Assembly: GCF_014200575.1 (NCBI RefSeq)
Contig: NZ_JACHBZ010000002.1
Coordinates: 728,961 to 792,960, forward strand
Direction: 5' to 3'
Source of the DNA: Mucilaginibacter saanensis
GTDB lineage: Bacteria > Bacteroidota > Bacteroidia > Sphingobacteriales > Sphingobacteriaceae
DNA: 64,000 nucleotides
Shown: in pieces, positions 34,391 through 44,066 of the stretch
How the letters are laid out: every line of letters begins with the position of its first letter
Numbering within the stretch: the stretch's first letter is position 1
Notes under the pieces: generated by a model
What the model was told of the DNA's origin: nothing
The model's database searches: none
Seen by the model: the letters and a program-made list of their open reading frames with translations, nothing else
Program-made: the position numbers and the translations under genes

Positions 34391-34849
34391 TTATTGAGGT
34401 TTAGTATAGGGGGTAAATATTTCCATCCATCTTTCAGGGTGGGTTATTTGTGTAAATCCAAACTGATTATACAGGCCCTGGGCGTCTGCCGTGGCCAATG
34501 ACCATCTTCTTAACCCTTCCAGATCCGGGTGGTTAACAATGGTTTGTACCAACCATTTTGATAAGCCTTTTTTTCTGAAAGCTGGCAAAATAAACACATC
34601 GCACAGATAAGCGAAAGTAGCATTGTCGGTTACTACGCGGGCAAAACCGGCCTGAATCCCTTGTTCATAAACACCAAAACACATGGAGTTGGCAATGGCT
34701 TTCTCCAGTTTTTGGCGTGGGATACCCTGCGCCCAATAAGAGTCATCGTTCAGGTAATTGTATATGACATCAACATTCAGTAAGCTTTTATCGGCAGATA
34801 TCTGGAAGCCTTTTTTTTGAAAGACCTCATCGTTCATAAATACTTTCAT
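34391..34849 (-). CDS. GNAT-family N-acetyltransferase
   Basis: 152 residues. FARVVTDNATFAYLCDVFILPAFR with the acetyl-CoA loop RKKGLSKWLV, then WSLATADAQGLYNQFGF. Standard GNAT motifs B and A; the substrate is unknown. The N-terminus (MKVFMNDEVFQKKGF) could be shortened, but the ATG is the first available. It starts 9 nt after the stop of the DUF4442 gene. Confidence 0.9.
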   Translation of the reverse strand: MKVFMNDEVFQKKGFQISADKSLLNVDVIYNYLNDDSYWAQGIPRQKLEKAIANSMCFGVYEQGIQAGFARVVTDNATFAYLCDVFILPAFRKKGLSKWLVQTIVNHPDLEGLRRWSLATADAQGLYNQFGFTQITHPERWMEIFTPYTKPQ

Positions 34850-34858
34850 TAAAATAAA

Positions 34859-35335
34859 TTATAAGCCGGTATCATTAAAGTCCAAATTGCGCATATAAAC
34901 CTCGTTTACCAGCGATACACACACGTCGCCATTTTTGTTATATATATCAATAGGGTGGTGGGCCAGGTATTTACCCTCCGTATTTAAAATCTGTTCTGCA
35001 TTGGCAATTTCGTCATCAGTAAGGCTGATCTTAAAATAAACATCAGACAAGCCGGGTTTTAAATATTGTATGGATGATGATTTTGACCACACTTTTAATT
35101 TATATCCCTTTTTGCTGAAAAGCTGATGAAACAACAATGGATAAAACGGATCGGCAGCCGAAAAAAGTGTCCCTCCGAAAATAGAATCGTTGTAGTTTTT
35201 ATTTAATAAGCTTTTTTTGATTTTAACATGTACCCCTTTAAATCCCGTATCAATTTTTACTACCCAAATACGCTGAAAAAAAAGGGGAGGGTAGAAGCGC
35301 ATTACCCACTTTAACATACGTTCGGATAGTACCAT
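34859..35335 (-). CDS. DUF4442 hotdog-fold thioesterase-like protein
   Basis: 158 residues. NDSIFGGTLFSAADPFYPLLF corresponds to the hotdog helix of DUF4442/YiiD C-terminal proteins, with long antiparallel strands after it (VCVSLVNEVYMRN). Relatives are putative acyl-CoA thioesterases. First gene of a three-gene minus-strand unit with the acetyltransferase and AlbA_2 genes. Confidence 0.82.
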   Translation of the reverse strand: MVLSERMLKWVMRFYPPLFFQRIWVVKIDTGFKGVHVKIKKSLLNKNYNDSIFGGTLFSAADPFYPLLFHQLFSKKGYKLKVWSKSSSIQYLKPGLSDVYFKISLTDDEIANAEQILNTEGKYLAHHPIDIYNKNGDVCVSLVNEVYMRNLDFNDTGL

Positions 35336-35546
35336 AGTGCTTAAATATCTGAAATTAATAGGAAAATAATGATACTGATTATGTAAAATTAAACGCTGTA
35401 TCTACAAAAAGGGTATTTAAAATGATGATACGCCCTGAAAACCAACTATTTTGTATTATGCTTATTTATAGCTAAACAATATGCGTTGTACGCGGTTAAT
35501 AGTAAGTTCAAACAATACATTTACAATTAATCAAATACTGATAACT

Positions 35547-35750
35547 ATGAAAAAGCAAATTTTAAGTCTTGCACTTGTCGCGGCGATGATTGGTGCAATA
35601 GTAACCGGTTGTAATTCTGAGAAAAAAGCAAGCAGCGGATCTGATAGTACTAAAATGGACTCGGCCAGTACAACAACAACCGCACCGGCAAGCACAGATA
35701 CCACTGCTAAAACCGATACTGCCAAAAAAGATACAGCTAAGAGAATGTAA
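35547..35750 (+). CDS. Small Ser/Thr/Lys-rich lipoprotein
   Basis: 67 residues from ATG 35547 (MKKQILSLALVA). Lipobox IVTGC, then a low-complexity tail of S, T, A, D and K (TTTTAPASTDTTAKTDTAKK). The signal peptide fixes the start; an upstream in-frame ATG would put it inside the protein. Function unknown; such tails occur in many small Bacteroidota lipoproteins. A terminator follows. Confidence 0.82.
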   Translation: MKKQILSLALVAAMIGAIVTGCNSEKKASSGSDSTKMDSASTTTTAPASTDTTAKTDTAKKDTAKRM

Positions 35751-35766
35751 CCATTTGGCTTTATAT

Positions 35767-35801
35767 AAAAAGGCCGCTAATATTTTATTCGCGGCCTTTT
35801 T
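35767..35801. terminator. Bidirectional terminator
   Basis: AAAAAGGCCGC and GCGGCCTTTTT form an 11-bp stem with a 13-nt loop, with A and T runs on both sides. It serves the lipoprotein gene (+) and the SDR gene (-), which converge here. Confidence 0.93.
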
Positions 35802-35809
35802 ATTGTTAT

Positions 35810-36604
35810 TTAGAAGGCAGTTTTAATAACTCCGCCATCAGCGCGCAAACTTGCGCCATTGGTGGCCGACGATAACGGACTTGCCACGTAAGTTACCAGG
35901 TTTGCTATTTCATCGGGTGTAATAAACCGTTTGATAATAGAAGTAGGCCTCATGCTGGTGAAAAACTCCTTTTCCATACCGGCATTACTTAAGCCTTTGT
36001 CTTTTGCCAAAGCTGTCATAAAATCGCCCACACCTTCGGAAAAAGTTGGGCCAGGCAGCACCGAATTTACAGTTACATTAGTGCCAGCGGTAAGCTCGGC
36101 CAGGCCACGGGCAACTGCAATTTGCGCTGTTTTTGTCATACCGTAATGTATCATTTCGGCAGGTATTTGCAGTGCAGATTCGCTGGAAATAAAAATAATA
36201 CGACCCCAGTTTTGATCAATCATTTTATCAAGGTATGCACGCGAGAGCTTTACGCCGCTCAATACGTTAACCTCATAAAATCTATTCCAGTCGCTGTCCG
36301 TAATATCTCTGAATTCTTTGGGTTCAAATATCCCTACATTATTTACAAGAATATCAACCTTGGGAAGCTGGTGAATTAAATCTTCAACCTGTTGGCTGTC
36401 TGAAAAATCAGCTGCAATGCCGTGAATCTCCGGGTTTCCGGTTTCGGCTTTCAACTTCTCAATTACGTTATCGACTTTATTTTTATCGCGACCGTTTATA
36501 TATACTTTAACACCTTCAGTTGCTAAGGATTTTGCTATAGCATAACCAATGCCCGCAGTTGATCCGGTTACCAATGCAGTTTTACCACTAAGTTTAAGAT
36601 CCAT
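35810..36604 (-). CDS. Short-chain dehydrogenase/reductase
   Basis: 264 residues. NAD(P)-binding TGSTAGIGYAIAK, NNVG, and the catalytic Tyr/Lys pair in HYGMTK with the upstream Ser in ISSES. C-terminal SDR motif RADGGVIKTAF. It oxidises or reduces a small alcohol or carbonyl compound; substrate unknown. Single gene. Confidence 0.93.
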   Translation of the reverse strand: MDLKLSGKTALVTGSTAGIGYAIAKSLATEGVKVYINGRDKNKVDNVIEKLKAETGNPEIHGIAADFSDSQQVEDLIHQLPKVDILVNNVGIFEPKEFRDITDSDWNRFYEVNVLSGVKLSRAYLDKMIDQNWGRIIFISSESALQIPAEMIHYGMTKTAQIAVARGLAELTAGTNVTVNSVLPGPTFSEGVGDFMTALAKDKGLSNAGMEKEFFTSMRPTSIIKRFITPDEIANLVTYVASPLSSATNGASLRADGGVIKTAF

Positions 36605-36654
36605 GTTTGATTATGAAGCGCTGACAATGGCATTTACTGCTATAATTTAATTCT

Positions 36655-37365
36655 TCAGTTCCATTGCACATTAATTTGATAATTAGCAGTATCAAGCATA
36701 ATTTTATTTGGCGGCTCAGGAGCACCAATTAATAAATGATCAAAGAGCTCAACATTTTTATAACCGTGCAAGGTTAAAATAGATTTTAACTCAACACAGT
36801 AATTTTTTGAATCAGGATCGGTAGTTTGGAAAATAAGGGTTATTTTCCTGTCTTTCACAGGGAAATAATGCAATATTCCTTCGACATCACGGAGGTCGGG
36901 ATGATGATCCATCCTTCCATTATTCTGAACGTTATTATCTCCAAATTGCATAGGAGAATTGCTCACAGGAGCCTTAAACTCAACTGTCTGTTTCGCTTGT
37001 ATTATTTTTTTTAAGGCCGTATCATGGGGAGCCAAAGTTTTTTTTGAAATACCTTCAGTAGGTAAGGAACGATAATTTTTAATATTGTTAATACCGGCGT
37101 TAGATTTAGTTACCGGTTTTAGTAAGTTAGGTTTTGAAATGGCTAATATCGTATCATGGATAACAATGGGCTTAATATCTCCATAATGAAATTTATCCCA
37201 TGGAAAGCAAAAAACGATAATGGTAAAAATAAGCGAAGCACCAAAAACCTTTGCATAGGGATTTACCAATATGTCTTTAAGTCTTGAGCTTTTGATAGTT
37301 AAAATAAAACCTAAAATACTTAGAATATTAGCAATAACAGATATCCACTCAACAAGAGGCATCAA
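36655..37365 (-). CDS. Unknown protein with two N-terminal membrane segments
   Basis: 236 residues. Hydrophobic segments at about residues 6-25 (WISVIANILSILGFILTI) and 40-58 (VFGASLIFTIIVFCFPW), then a soluble part with a basic, low-complexity linker and a C-terminal beta-rich region (KITLIFQTTDPDSKNYCVEL). No named domain recognised. It stands alone between an SDR gene and the TPR/gyrA operon. Confidence 0.75.
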   Translation of the reverse strand: MMPLVEWISVIANILSILGFILTIKSSRLKDILVNPYAKVFGASLIFTIIVFCFPWDKFHYGDIKPIVIHDTILAISKPNLLKPVTKSNAGINNIKNYRSLPTEGISKKTLAPHDTALKKIIQAKQTVEFKAPVSNSPMQFGDNNVQNNGRMDHHPDLRDVEGILHYFPVKDRKITLIFQTTDPDSKNYCVELKSILTLHGYKNVELFDHLLIGAPEPPNKIMLDTANYQINVQWN

Positions 37366-37469
37366 ATAAGATTTAGATTACTAATATAATAACTAAAACT
37401 AAATTTATCATCTGTAATAAAATTATTCTCATAATTAACATTATGTTAAGTAATTATTTTAAAAAGAAA

Positions 37470-37486
37470 GGCTTTTTGTAAAAGCC
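37470..37486 (-). terminator. Terminator of the gyrA-TPR-TPR operon
   Basis: On the minus strand GGCTTTT-ACA-AAAAGCC is followed by TTTCTTTTT. It begins 17 nt after the last stop codon. Confidence 0.8.
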
Positions 37487-37502
37487 CTCCTCTTTATATT
37501 AT

Positions 37503-38762
37503 TTATTGTGCGCCTAATGCATCAATTTTTTTCTTGGTGTCTTCGGCATTTGCATTATCTTTTTTTCCTAAGTAGTAAGTTCTCAGGTTAGTTAATGCAT
37601 CAATTGATTTCGGGTTTAATTCCGTAGCTTTTAATAAATAAGGTTTTGCTAAATCAAACTGTGCGTTAGCTTTATTTATGGCTGCATCGTATTCTTTTTG
37701 TTTGTTAGCCGGTAATTTGTTTGCTGCGTTGTAAGCATCAATTGCCGGGTTCAGAATTACATAGCCTAAATTTAAATTTGCTTCAAAATAGTTAGGATCA
37801 ATTTCTAAAGCTTTTTTGTACATATCAGCAGCTTTAGTGTAATTGTCAACCTTTTGTTGTTGTAAGGTATTTTTTGTAGCAGCGTCCTTAGCTTTAGCTT
37901 GTTCTTTTATAATTGACTCAGCAGTTTGTGAGTAAGTTAAACCAGCATAATAGTAAAGCGTTTTGTTTTTAGGATCAGCAGCTAAAGCAGTTTGTATTTT
38001 TTGAGCTACTTCTTTTTCTTTTCCGGTTTGCAGGCTTATTTCAATTTCCCTTTTACGCAGGTCAGAGCTTGCAGGATATTTAGCAATACCATCGCTAACT
38101 GTTTTAAGCGCATTGGTTGTATCCTTACTTGCTAAATACAGTGAAGATAAATCCATGTAAACTGCTGCATTTTTTGAGTATTTGGTGGTAAGCAGTTTAT
38201 TATAATTGGTAACGGCTGCAGGGTAATTTTTAGAGTTTGCAGCAGCTAAACCAGTATAATAAATAGCGTTGGTATCCTCAGGCAATACGGTGCGGTAGTA
38301 GTCAAATGAATGATAAGCCAAATCATATTTACCGGCAGAATATTCAGCAACACCTTTGGTTAACTGGTATTGAGCCATATTTAAATAAGCATTATCAATC
38401 AGTTGTTTGTTTTCTGCTTTGGTATCAAGTTCTTTTGCTTTTTTCAATGACTCGTCAGCTGTAGTAAACAATGGTAATGATGTTGTGGCTACCGTGTCCT
38501 GTATAGCAAGAGCAGCATAAATAGCGCCTTTTAAAGCGTAAGTTTGTGGAAGAACTGACGTTTTTTCATCGGCCGAAGCTTTATCAATAGAAGTTTTAGC
38601 CGTTCCAAGACTTTTAACGGCAACTGGTAAGGTAGCTTTATTGCCGCGTAACCCTTCGTAGTTGTCATATTCACTTTTAGCAGTTTTTAATTCACCTTTT
38701 TGTGCAAACGTTGTTGCTGAAACTAAGCCTAACAGGCCCGCCATCAAAAGTTTGATTTTCAT
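37503..38762 (-). CDS. Secreted TPR protein, second TPR gene behind gyrA
   Basis: 419 residues. Signal peptide MKIKLLMAGLLGLVSATTFAQ. Several tetratricopeptide repeats follow (AEYSAGKYDLAYHSFDYYRTV, NYPAAVTNYNKLL, ADMYKKALEIDPNYFEANLNLG split over the chain). TPR arrays bind other proteins. It starts 4 nt after the first TPR gene, and the gyrA-TPR-TPR order is one I recall as conserved in Bacteroidota. The role in the periplasm is unknown. Confidence 0.88.
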   Translation of the reverse strand: MKIKLLMAGLLGLVSATTFAQKGELKTAKSEYDNYEGLRGNKATLPVAVKSLGTAKTSIDKASADEKTSVLPQTYALKGAIYAALAIQDTVATTSLPLFTTADESLKKAKELDTKAENKQLIDNAYLNMAQYQLTKGVAEYSAGKYDLAYHSFDYYRTVLPEDTNAIYYTGLAAANSKNYPAAVTNYNKLLTTKYSKNAAVYMDLSSLYLASKDTTNALKTVSDGIAKYPASSDLRKREIEISLQTGKEKEVAQKIQTALAADPKNKTLYYYAGLTYSQTAESIIKEQAKAKDAATKNTLQQQKVDNYTKAADMYKKALEIDPNYFEANLNLGYVILNPAIDAYNAANKLPANKQKEYDAAINKANAQFDLAKPYLLKATELNPKSIDALTNLRTYYLGKKDNANAEDTKKKIDALGAQ

Positions 38763-38766
38763 AGTA

Positions 38767-39876
38767 TTAGTTGGTTATCTGTTTTAATTTGTTGTTTACT
38801 TTGTCCAGTTGGTCTTTATTATTGGTTTTAGCATAAACCAGTTGAAGGGCTTTTAATCCCTGTACATTGTTGGGTGATATTTCATAAGCTTTTTCAAGCC
38901 ATTGTACAGCCCTGCCAATATCTTCACTGCTCCCCTGCTTGGCTGCGCTTTGTTTTAAATAAAGCAGCCCTAAGTTGAAAACCGGATCATAAGCCGAGTT
39001 ATTTAGCTCAATAGTACGCAAATAAAGTGATTCTGCCTGGTCATATTTATTCAAATGATCATAACAATTGGCAGCTACAAACGCAATATCGGCGTTATTT
39101 GCATTAATATCAAGCAAAGGCCCAATTAATGGCTCCAGGGCTTTATAATTTTTCTGGTTGTTATAAATATTGGCCTCGTCAAGTAATAGAAACCTGTCGT
39201 TAGGCAAAAGCTTTCTTCCTCTTTGCAAAATCTGCAATGCCTTGGAGGTATCGCCCAATGATTTATAGATATTTGAAGCCGCTTCAATATATTCAGTACG
39301 GGTGCTATCAACAGCCAATAAATTACTGTAGTATTTTGCAGCATCAACCAGGTTGCCCGCTTTATTATTTGAATAAGCTATATAATCGTTAAGCTGCTTA
39401 AAATTAGGAGCATACTTGCGGGCACTCTCAAATGCCTGCTTAGCATTGGTGAAATCAGAATTACTGGTGTACTCAAAACCCTTGCGTATGTAAACATTGG
39501 CCAGGCAACGTTTTGCGTAATCAATTTCTGGCTGAAACTTGTATATCTTTTTATTCTCCGATAACCTATCAACCAGTGCAGATGTTTGCGGCAGTAAAGT
39601 TGCCGGCTGGCCCAGCTTGTTTAAGGAGTCGATATATAAAATGCTTGAATTAACAAGCACCCGGTAGGAGTTTTTCTCCAGGTCAGCAGTATCTGATTTG
39701 GTAATAATTAAACTGTCTGCTGATTTTTTGGCAGCGCTCAGGTATTTCAGATCATTTTTCTGTTTGTAATACGCCAGGTTGTTAACCACAACCTTTAATG
39801 CTTCGCTTTGCGCAAACACAAAGGTTGTGGAGATAAATGGTATTAAAACCGATAAGAGAATTTTACGGCACTGCAT
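38767..39876 (-). CDS. Secreted TPR protein, first TPR gene behind gyrA
   Basis: 369 residues. Signal peptide ending at FVFAQ. TPR units such as NSDFTNAKQAFESARKYAPN and NKYDQAESLYLRTIELNN. It begins 5 nt after the gyrA stop, so it is translated from the gyrA message. The similarity in layout to the next gene suggests that the two arose by duplication. Confidence 0.88.
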   Translation of the reverse strand: MQCRKILLSVLIPFISTTFVFAQSEALKVVVNNLAYYKQKNDLKYLSAAKKSADSLIITKSDTADLEKNSYRVLVNSSILYIDSLNKLGQPATLLPQTSALVDRLSENKKIYKFQPEIDYAKRCLANVYIRKGFEYTSNSDFTNAKQAFESARKYAPNFKQLNDYIAYSNNKAGNLVDAAKYYSNLLAVDSTRTEYIEAASNIYKSLGDTSKALQILQRGRKLLPNDRFLLLDEANIYNNQKNYKALEPLIGPLLDINANNADIAFVAANCYDHLNKYDQAESLYLRTIELNNSAYDPVFNLGLLYLKQSAAKQGSSEDIGRAVQWLEKAYEISPNNVQGLKALQLVYAKTNNKDQLDKVNNKLKQITN

Positions 39877-39881
39877 ATTAT

Positions 39882-42458
39882 TTATTCAGTTGGTTCGTCA
39901 GTTGTTGATTCTTCGGTATTATCGTCAGCTGTTTCATTTTCGCCTGCAACGTTACCTTCAGCATTTTCATCTAATTCCTTCTCTTCATCTTCATCATGCT
40001 CAATTTTAGCAACCGAAGCTATTTCGTCATTGTTTTTCAGGGTTATTAACCTAACACCCTGTGTAGCACGACCCATAGTTCTGAGCTCGCTTATAGCCAT
40101 ACGGATGATAATGCCCGATTTATTGATGATCATCAGATCTTCTTTATCAGTAACACCTTTTATGGCCACAAGGTTTCCGGTTTTTTCAGTAATATTTAAA
40201 GTTTTTACACCTTTACCACCGCGGTTGGTTACCCTGTAGTCGTCAATATCGGTACGTTTACCATATCCTTTTTCTGACACCACTAAAACAGTTGTTTCTG
40301 TATCATTGATACTGATCATACCAATTACCTCATCATTATCACTGTCTAAGCTGATACCACGAACACCGGTAGCGGTACGTCCCATCGGCCTTACAGTTGA
40401 TTCATTAAAGCGAATGGCCCTACCCGATTTTAATGCCATTACAATTTCGCTGGTTCCGCTGGTTAAGTTTGCTTCCAGTAATGAGTCACCTTCGTTAATG
40501 TTAATAGCATTGATACCGTTTGCACGCGGACGTGAATAAGCCTCAAGCGATGTTTTTTTGATGGTACCTTTTTTGGTACACATAATAATAAAGTTGTTTT
40601 CCAGATAATCTTTATCCTTCAAACTAATCAGCTTGATATAAGCTTTGATGTTCTCTTCTTTCGGGATATTGATGATATTCTGGATAGCGCGACCTTTAGA
40701 GGTACGTGTGCCTTCCGGAATTTCAAATACCCTGAGCCAGTAGCATTGTCCAGACTCGGTAAAGAACAACATATAATTGTGGTTTGATGCAACCAGCAGG
40801 TGCTCAATAAAGTCGGCGTCACGGCTGTTGCTGCCAATTGCCCCTTTACCACCCCTGCCCTGACGACGATATTCGGTTAACGGCGTGCGTTTGATATAAC
40901 CCTCACGTGATATGGTAATTACCACATCTTCGTCCTCAATAAAGTCTTCAGTTTGCATCTCGGCTGATGAGTGAACCATTTCTGTTCTGCGCTCATCGCC
41001 ATATTTATCTTTAATTTCTGTTAGCTCATCTTTGATGATCTGCATCCGCAAGCCTTCATCATTTAAAATTCCTTTTAAATAATCAATCAGCTTCATTAAC
41101 TCAGCATATTCATCTTTGATCTTATCGCGTTCAAGTCCTGTTAACCGGCGCAAGGTCATATCCAATATGGCGCGGGCCTGTATGTCACTTAAACCAAATT
41201 GAGCAATTAAGCCTTCTCTTGCTTCGTCTGGTGTTTGTGAAGCACGTATCAACCTGATCACTTCGTCCAGGTGATCTAATGCAATCAGTAACCCTTCTAA
41301 AATGTGGGCACGTTTTTCAGCTTCAGACAGCTCATATTTAGTACGGCGTATAACAACCTCATGCCTGTGCTCAACAAAATGATGTATCAGATCTTTCAGG
41401 TTAAGCATCATTGGGCGGCCATTAACCAGCGCAATGTTGTTTACACTAAATGAGGTTTGTAATGCAGTATATTTAAACAGGTTATTTAATACGATGGCAG
41501 CGTTGGCTTCGCGTTTAATTTCATAAACAACACGGATACCTTCGCGGCTTGACTCATCACGGATGGCAGAAATACCTTCCAGTTTTTTATCATTAACCAG
41601 CTCGGCAGTACGCTCAATCATCAGCGCTTTATTTACCTGGTATGGTACTTCGGTTACAATGATGCGCTCCCTTTCATTACCATGTGTTTCAATTTCTGCT
41701 CTTGCACGGATCACTACCCTGCCGCGGCCTGTTTCCAGCGCTTCGCGCGGGCCTTCAAAACCATAGATGATACCTCCGGTTGGAAAATCGGGGCCCTTAA
41801 CATATTTCATCAGTTCGGCAACCTCTATCTGGCGATTATCAATTAACGCCATAGTAGCATCAATTACTTCCGAAAGATTGTGCGGCGCCATATTAGTAGC
41901 CATACCTACCGCAATACCCGATGCTCCGTTAACCAAAAGGTTAGGGAATTTGGCAGGTAAAACGGTTGGCTCCTGTAAAGAGTCGTCAAAGTTTAACTGG
42001 AAATCAATGGTATCTTTATTGATATCGGCCAGCATTTCTTCGGCCAGTTTTTGTAAACGTGCCTCCGTATAACGCATTGCCGCAGGCTCATCACCATCAA
42101 TTGAACCATAGTTACCCTGGCCTTCAACCAGCAGGTAGCGTAAGCTCCACTCCTGGGCCATACGCACCATGGTATCATAAACAGATTTATCACCATGCGG
42201 GTGATACTTACCCATTACCTCCCCTACAATACGGGCAGATTTTTTATAAGGCTTGTTGTTATTTAAACCCAGGTCAAGCATACCATATAAAACACGCCTG
42301 TGTACGGGTTTCAAACCGTCGCGAACATCGGGTAATGCCCTGGAAACGATAACCGACATTGAATAGTCAATGTAGGCAGATCGCATTTCCTCGTCAATAT
42401 TTATCGAAATTATCCTGTCTTCTTTGTGTGAATTATCGTTTTCTGTTCCTTCGGCCAT
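39882..42458 (-). CDS. gyrA: DNA gyrase subunit A
   Basis: 858 residues. [42 protein letters not shown] and catalytic Tyr130 in AMRYTEARL identify the breakage-reunion domain. The GyrA box QGRGGKG in the C-terminal beta-pinwheel distinguishes gyrase from topoisomerase IV. A very acidic tail ([14 protein letters not shown]) ends the chain. In the quinolone-resistance region the residue equal to E. coli Ser83 is Lys91 here, an unusual choice; Asp95 (E. coli Asp87) is kept. The first gene of an operon with two TPR genes. Confidence 0.98.
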   Translation of the reverse strand: MAEGTENDNSHKEDRIISINIDEEMRSAYIDYSMSVIVSRALPDVRDGLKPVHRRVLYGMLDLGLNNNKPYKKSARIVGEVMGKYHPHGDKSVYDTMVRMAQEWSLRYLLVEGQGNYGSIDGDEPAAMRYTEARLQKLAEEMLADINKDTIDFQLNFDDSLQEPTVLPAKFPNLLVNGASGIAVGMATNMAPHNLSEVIDATMALIDNRQIEVAELMKYVKGPDFPTGGIIYGFEGPREALETGRGRVVIRARAEIETHGNERERIIVTEVPYQVNKALMIERTAELVNDKKLEGISAIRDESSREGIRVVYEIKREANAAIVLNNLFKYTALQTSFSVNNIALVNGRPMMLNLKDLIHHFVEHRHEVVIRRTKYELSEAEKRAHILEGLLIALDHLDEVIRLIRASQTPDEAREGLIAQFGLSDIQARAILDMTLRRLTGLERDKIKDEYAELMKLIDYLKGILNDEGLRMQIIKDELTEIKDKYGDERRTEMVHSSAEMQTEDFIEDEDVVITISREGYIKRTPLTEYRRQGRGGKGAIGSNSRDADFIEHLLVASNHNYMLFFTESGQCYWLRVFEIPEGTRTSKGRAIQNIINIPKEENIKAYIKLISLKDKDYLENNFIIMCTKKGTIKKTSLEAYSRPRANGINAININEGDSLLEANLTSGTSEIVMALKSGRAIRFNESTVRPMGRTATGVRGISLDSDNDEVIGMISINDTETTVLVVSEKGYGKRTDIDDYRVTNRGGKGVKTLNITEKTGNLVAIKGVTDKEDLMIINKSGIIIRMAISELRTMGRATQGVRLITLKNNDEIASVAKIEHDEDEEKELDENAEGNVAGENETADDNTEESTTDEPTE

Positions 42459-42619
42459 TTTTATTAATTTGTGGAATCTTCTCTATAATTGATCGTTAAA
42501 AATGTTTTTTAAACGACCTGCGAAGTTAAGAAAATAGTTGATTATTGTGCCATTTTTGGCGAGAATAAACGCGTGGATTTATACACATCAGCTAATTTAT
42601 TAACGTTGCAGGGAATACG

Positions 42620-43027
42620 TTATTTTACCTTTACCCAATGATCTTCAACCTTGTTGCCATTGGGTAATCTAGCCAGCAATTTAAGTGTATCATTACTTAC
42701 TGTGTAAGTGTATTTTACCGTTTTACCCAATAATTTTGACGGCTGACTGCAATAAGTTTGTGTTTCAAAACAGGTATCTGCATTCAGCTTGTAATCTCCT
42801 TTTTCATAAATAAATGATTTTTCACCCTTTTCAATTACCAATGCCTGGTAATGCAATTGATCATAGGTACGCTGGAGGCGGTAACTGGTTGATACCGTGT
42901 CCAATTTTCCGTTAAACAGCCCTCCTCTATACTCCCAAACGCCTTTTAAAGGGCTGTTAGCTGTAATAAACGAACACAGAAAAATTACTGCTACAAAAGG
43001 AGATCCAACTTTTTTCATCAGGTTCAT
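42620..43027 (-). CDS. Small secreted unknown protein after hemF
   Basis: 135 residues from the first ATG, or 132 from MKKVGSPF. Signal peptide (VAVIFLCSFITANS). Mature part has lipocalin-like beta strands (KGVWEYRGGLFNGK, SFIYEKGDYKLNADTC, VKYTYTVSNDTLKL, HWVKVK) and two cysteines. It starts one nucleotide after the hemF stop, so it is co-translated. Function unknown; a lipocalin-like ligand binder is a reasonable guess. Confidence 0.8.
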   Translation of the reverse strand: MNLMKKVGSPFVAVIFLCSFITANSPLKGVWEYRGGLFNGKLDTVSTSYRLQRTYDQLHYQALVIEKGEKSFIYEKGDYKLNADTCFETQTYCSQPSKLLGKTVKYTYTVSNDTLKLLARLPNGNKVEDHWVKVK

Positions 43028-43028
43028 A

Positions 43029-43943
43029 TTATGCCCAATTGATTCCCTTTTTTAATAAGGACAGGGTTCTTTCTTCTTCGCTGCCCGGTGTGGCCTGGTA
43101 GTTATAAAGCCATTTTGCTGTAGGCGGTAAACTCATTAATATCGACTCGATACGACCGTTGGTTTCCAAACCAAATTTGGTGCCTGCGTCATATACCAGG
43201 TTAAACTCTGTATAGCGGCTGCGGCGCTGGTATTGCCATAATTGCTGCTCCTCAGTAAATGAGGCGTGGCGGTTACGTTCCACCAGTTCGGTATATACCG
43301 GGATAAACGAGCGGCCCAGGGCTTTTGAAAACTCAAAAATGGTATCCCATGACAATTCATCGTTTGCGGTTAAACGATCATAAAATATACCGCCTATGCC
43401 GCGGGTTTCGTTACGGTGTTTGATATAAAAGTAGTCATCGGCCCAAAGTTTAAACCGGTGATAAAAATCATGATGATAAGCATCGCATACTGCTTTAACG
43501 CTGCTGTGAAAATGCTGCGCATCGGCATCAATAATATAGTGCGGTGTAAGATCAATACCACCGCCAAACCATCTTAGCGGCTGATGGCCATTGCCAAAGG
43601 ACGATGGCATTTCAAAATACCGGATGTTCATGTGAATAATAGGCACCATCGGGTGGTTGGGATGGATCACGATAGATACGCCTGTTGCAAAAAAGTCGTC
43701 TTCTTTTACCTGCAGGGCAGTCTTCATATTTTCAGGTAGCTGCCCATGTACGGCCGAAAAATTCACGCCACCTTTTTCAAATATATTTCCGTTCTGAATA
43801 ATACGGGTACGGCCGCCGCCGCCGCCGTCACGTTCCCACTTTTCCTCTTCAAACCTGGCCTTACTGTCGGTCAGTTCAAGTGCTGCACATATTTCATCCT
43901 GTATTTGCTGATAATCGGCACTTATTTGTTCTTTGCTTATCAT
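43029..43943 (-). CDS. hemF: Oxygen-dependent coproporphyrinogen III oxidase
   Basis: 304 residues, standard for HemF. EEEKWERDGGGGGRTRII near the start, HMNIRYFEM, WFGGGIDLTPHYI with the catalytic His/Asp region, GIGGIFYDRL and EFNLVYDAGTKFGL. It converts coproporphyrinogen III to protoporphyrinogen IX with O2, which implies an aerobic lifestyle. A small secreted protein gene follows directly. A 30-bp inverted repeat lies upstream. Confidence 0.98.
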   Translation of the reverse strand: MISKEQISADYQQIQDEICAALELTDSKARFEEEKWERDGGGGGRTRIIQNGNIFEKGGVNFSAVHGQLPENMKTALQVKEDDFFATGVSIVIHPNHPMVPIIHMNIRYFEMPSSFGNGHQPLRWFGGGIDLTPHYIIDADAQHFHSSVKAVCDAYHHDFYHRFKLWADDYFYIKHRNETRGIGGIFYDRLTANDELSWDTIFEFSKALGRSFIPVYTELVERNRHASFTEEQQLWQYQRRSRYTEFNLVYDAGTKFGLETNGRIESILMSLPPTAKWLYNYQATPGSEEERTLSLLKKGINWA

Positions 43944-43965
43944 AAGGTGTAAAAATAGTTTTTTA

Positions 43966-44057
43966 GTATCAAGTAATGAGTATCATGTATCAAGATTTCT
44001 TGCAGCCGTTTAATGCACTTTAGAAAGTCGTGATACATGATACTCATTACTCGATAC
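43966..44057. repeat. 30-bp inverted repeat (28/30 matching) between hemF and an MFS gene
   Basis: Left arm 43966-43995 begins GTATCAAGTAATGAGTATC; right arm 44028-44057 is its complement with two mismatches. The 32-nt loop has no coding sign. It lies 9 nt after the MFS stop codon and 22 nt before hemF, so it could terminate the MFS message. Its size suggests a mobile palindromic repeat. Confidence 0.85.
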
Positions 44058-44066
44058 AGCTTCCCC

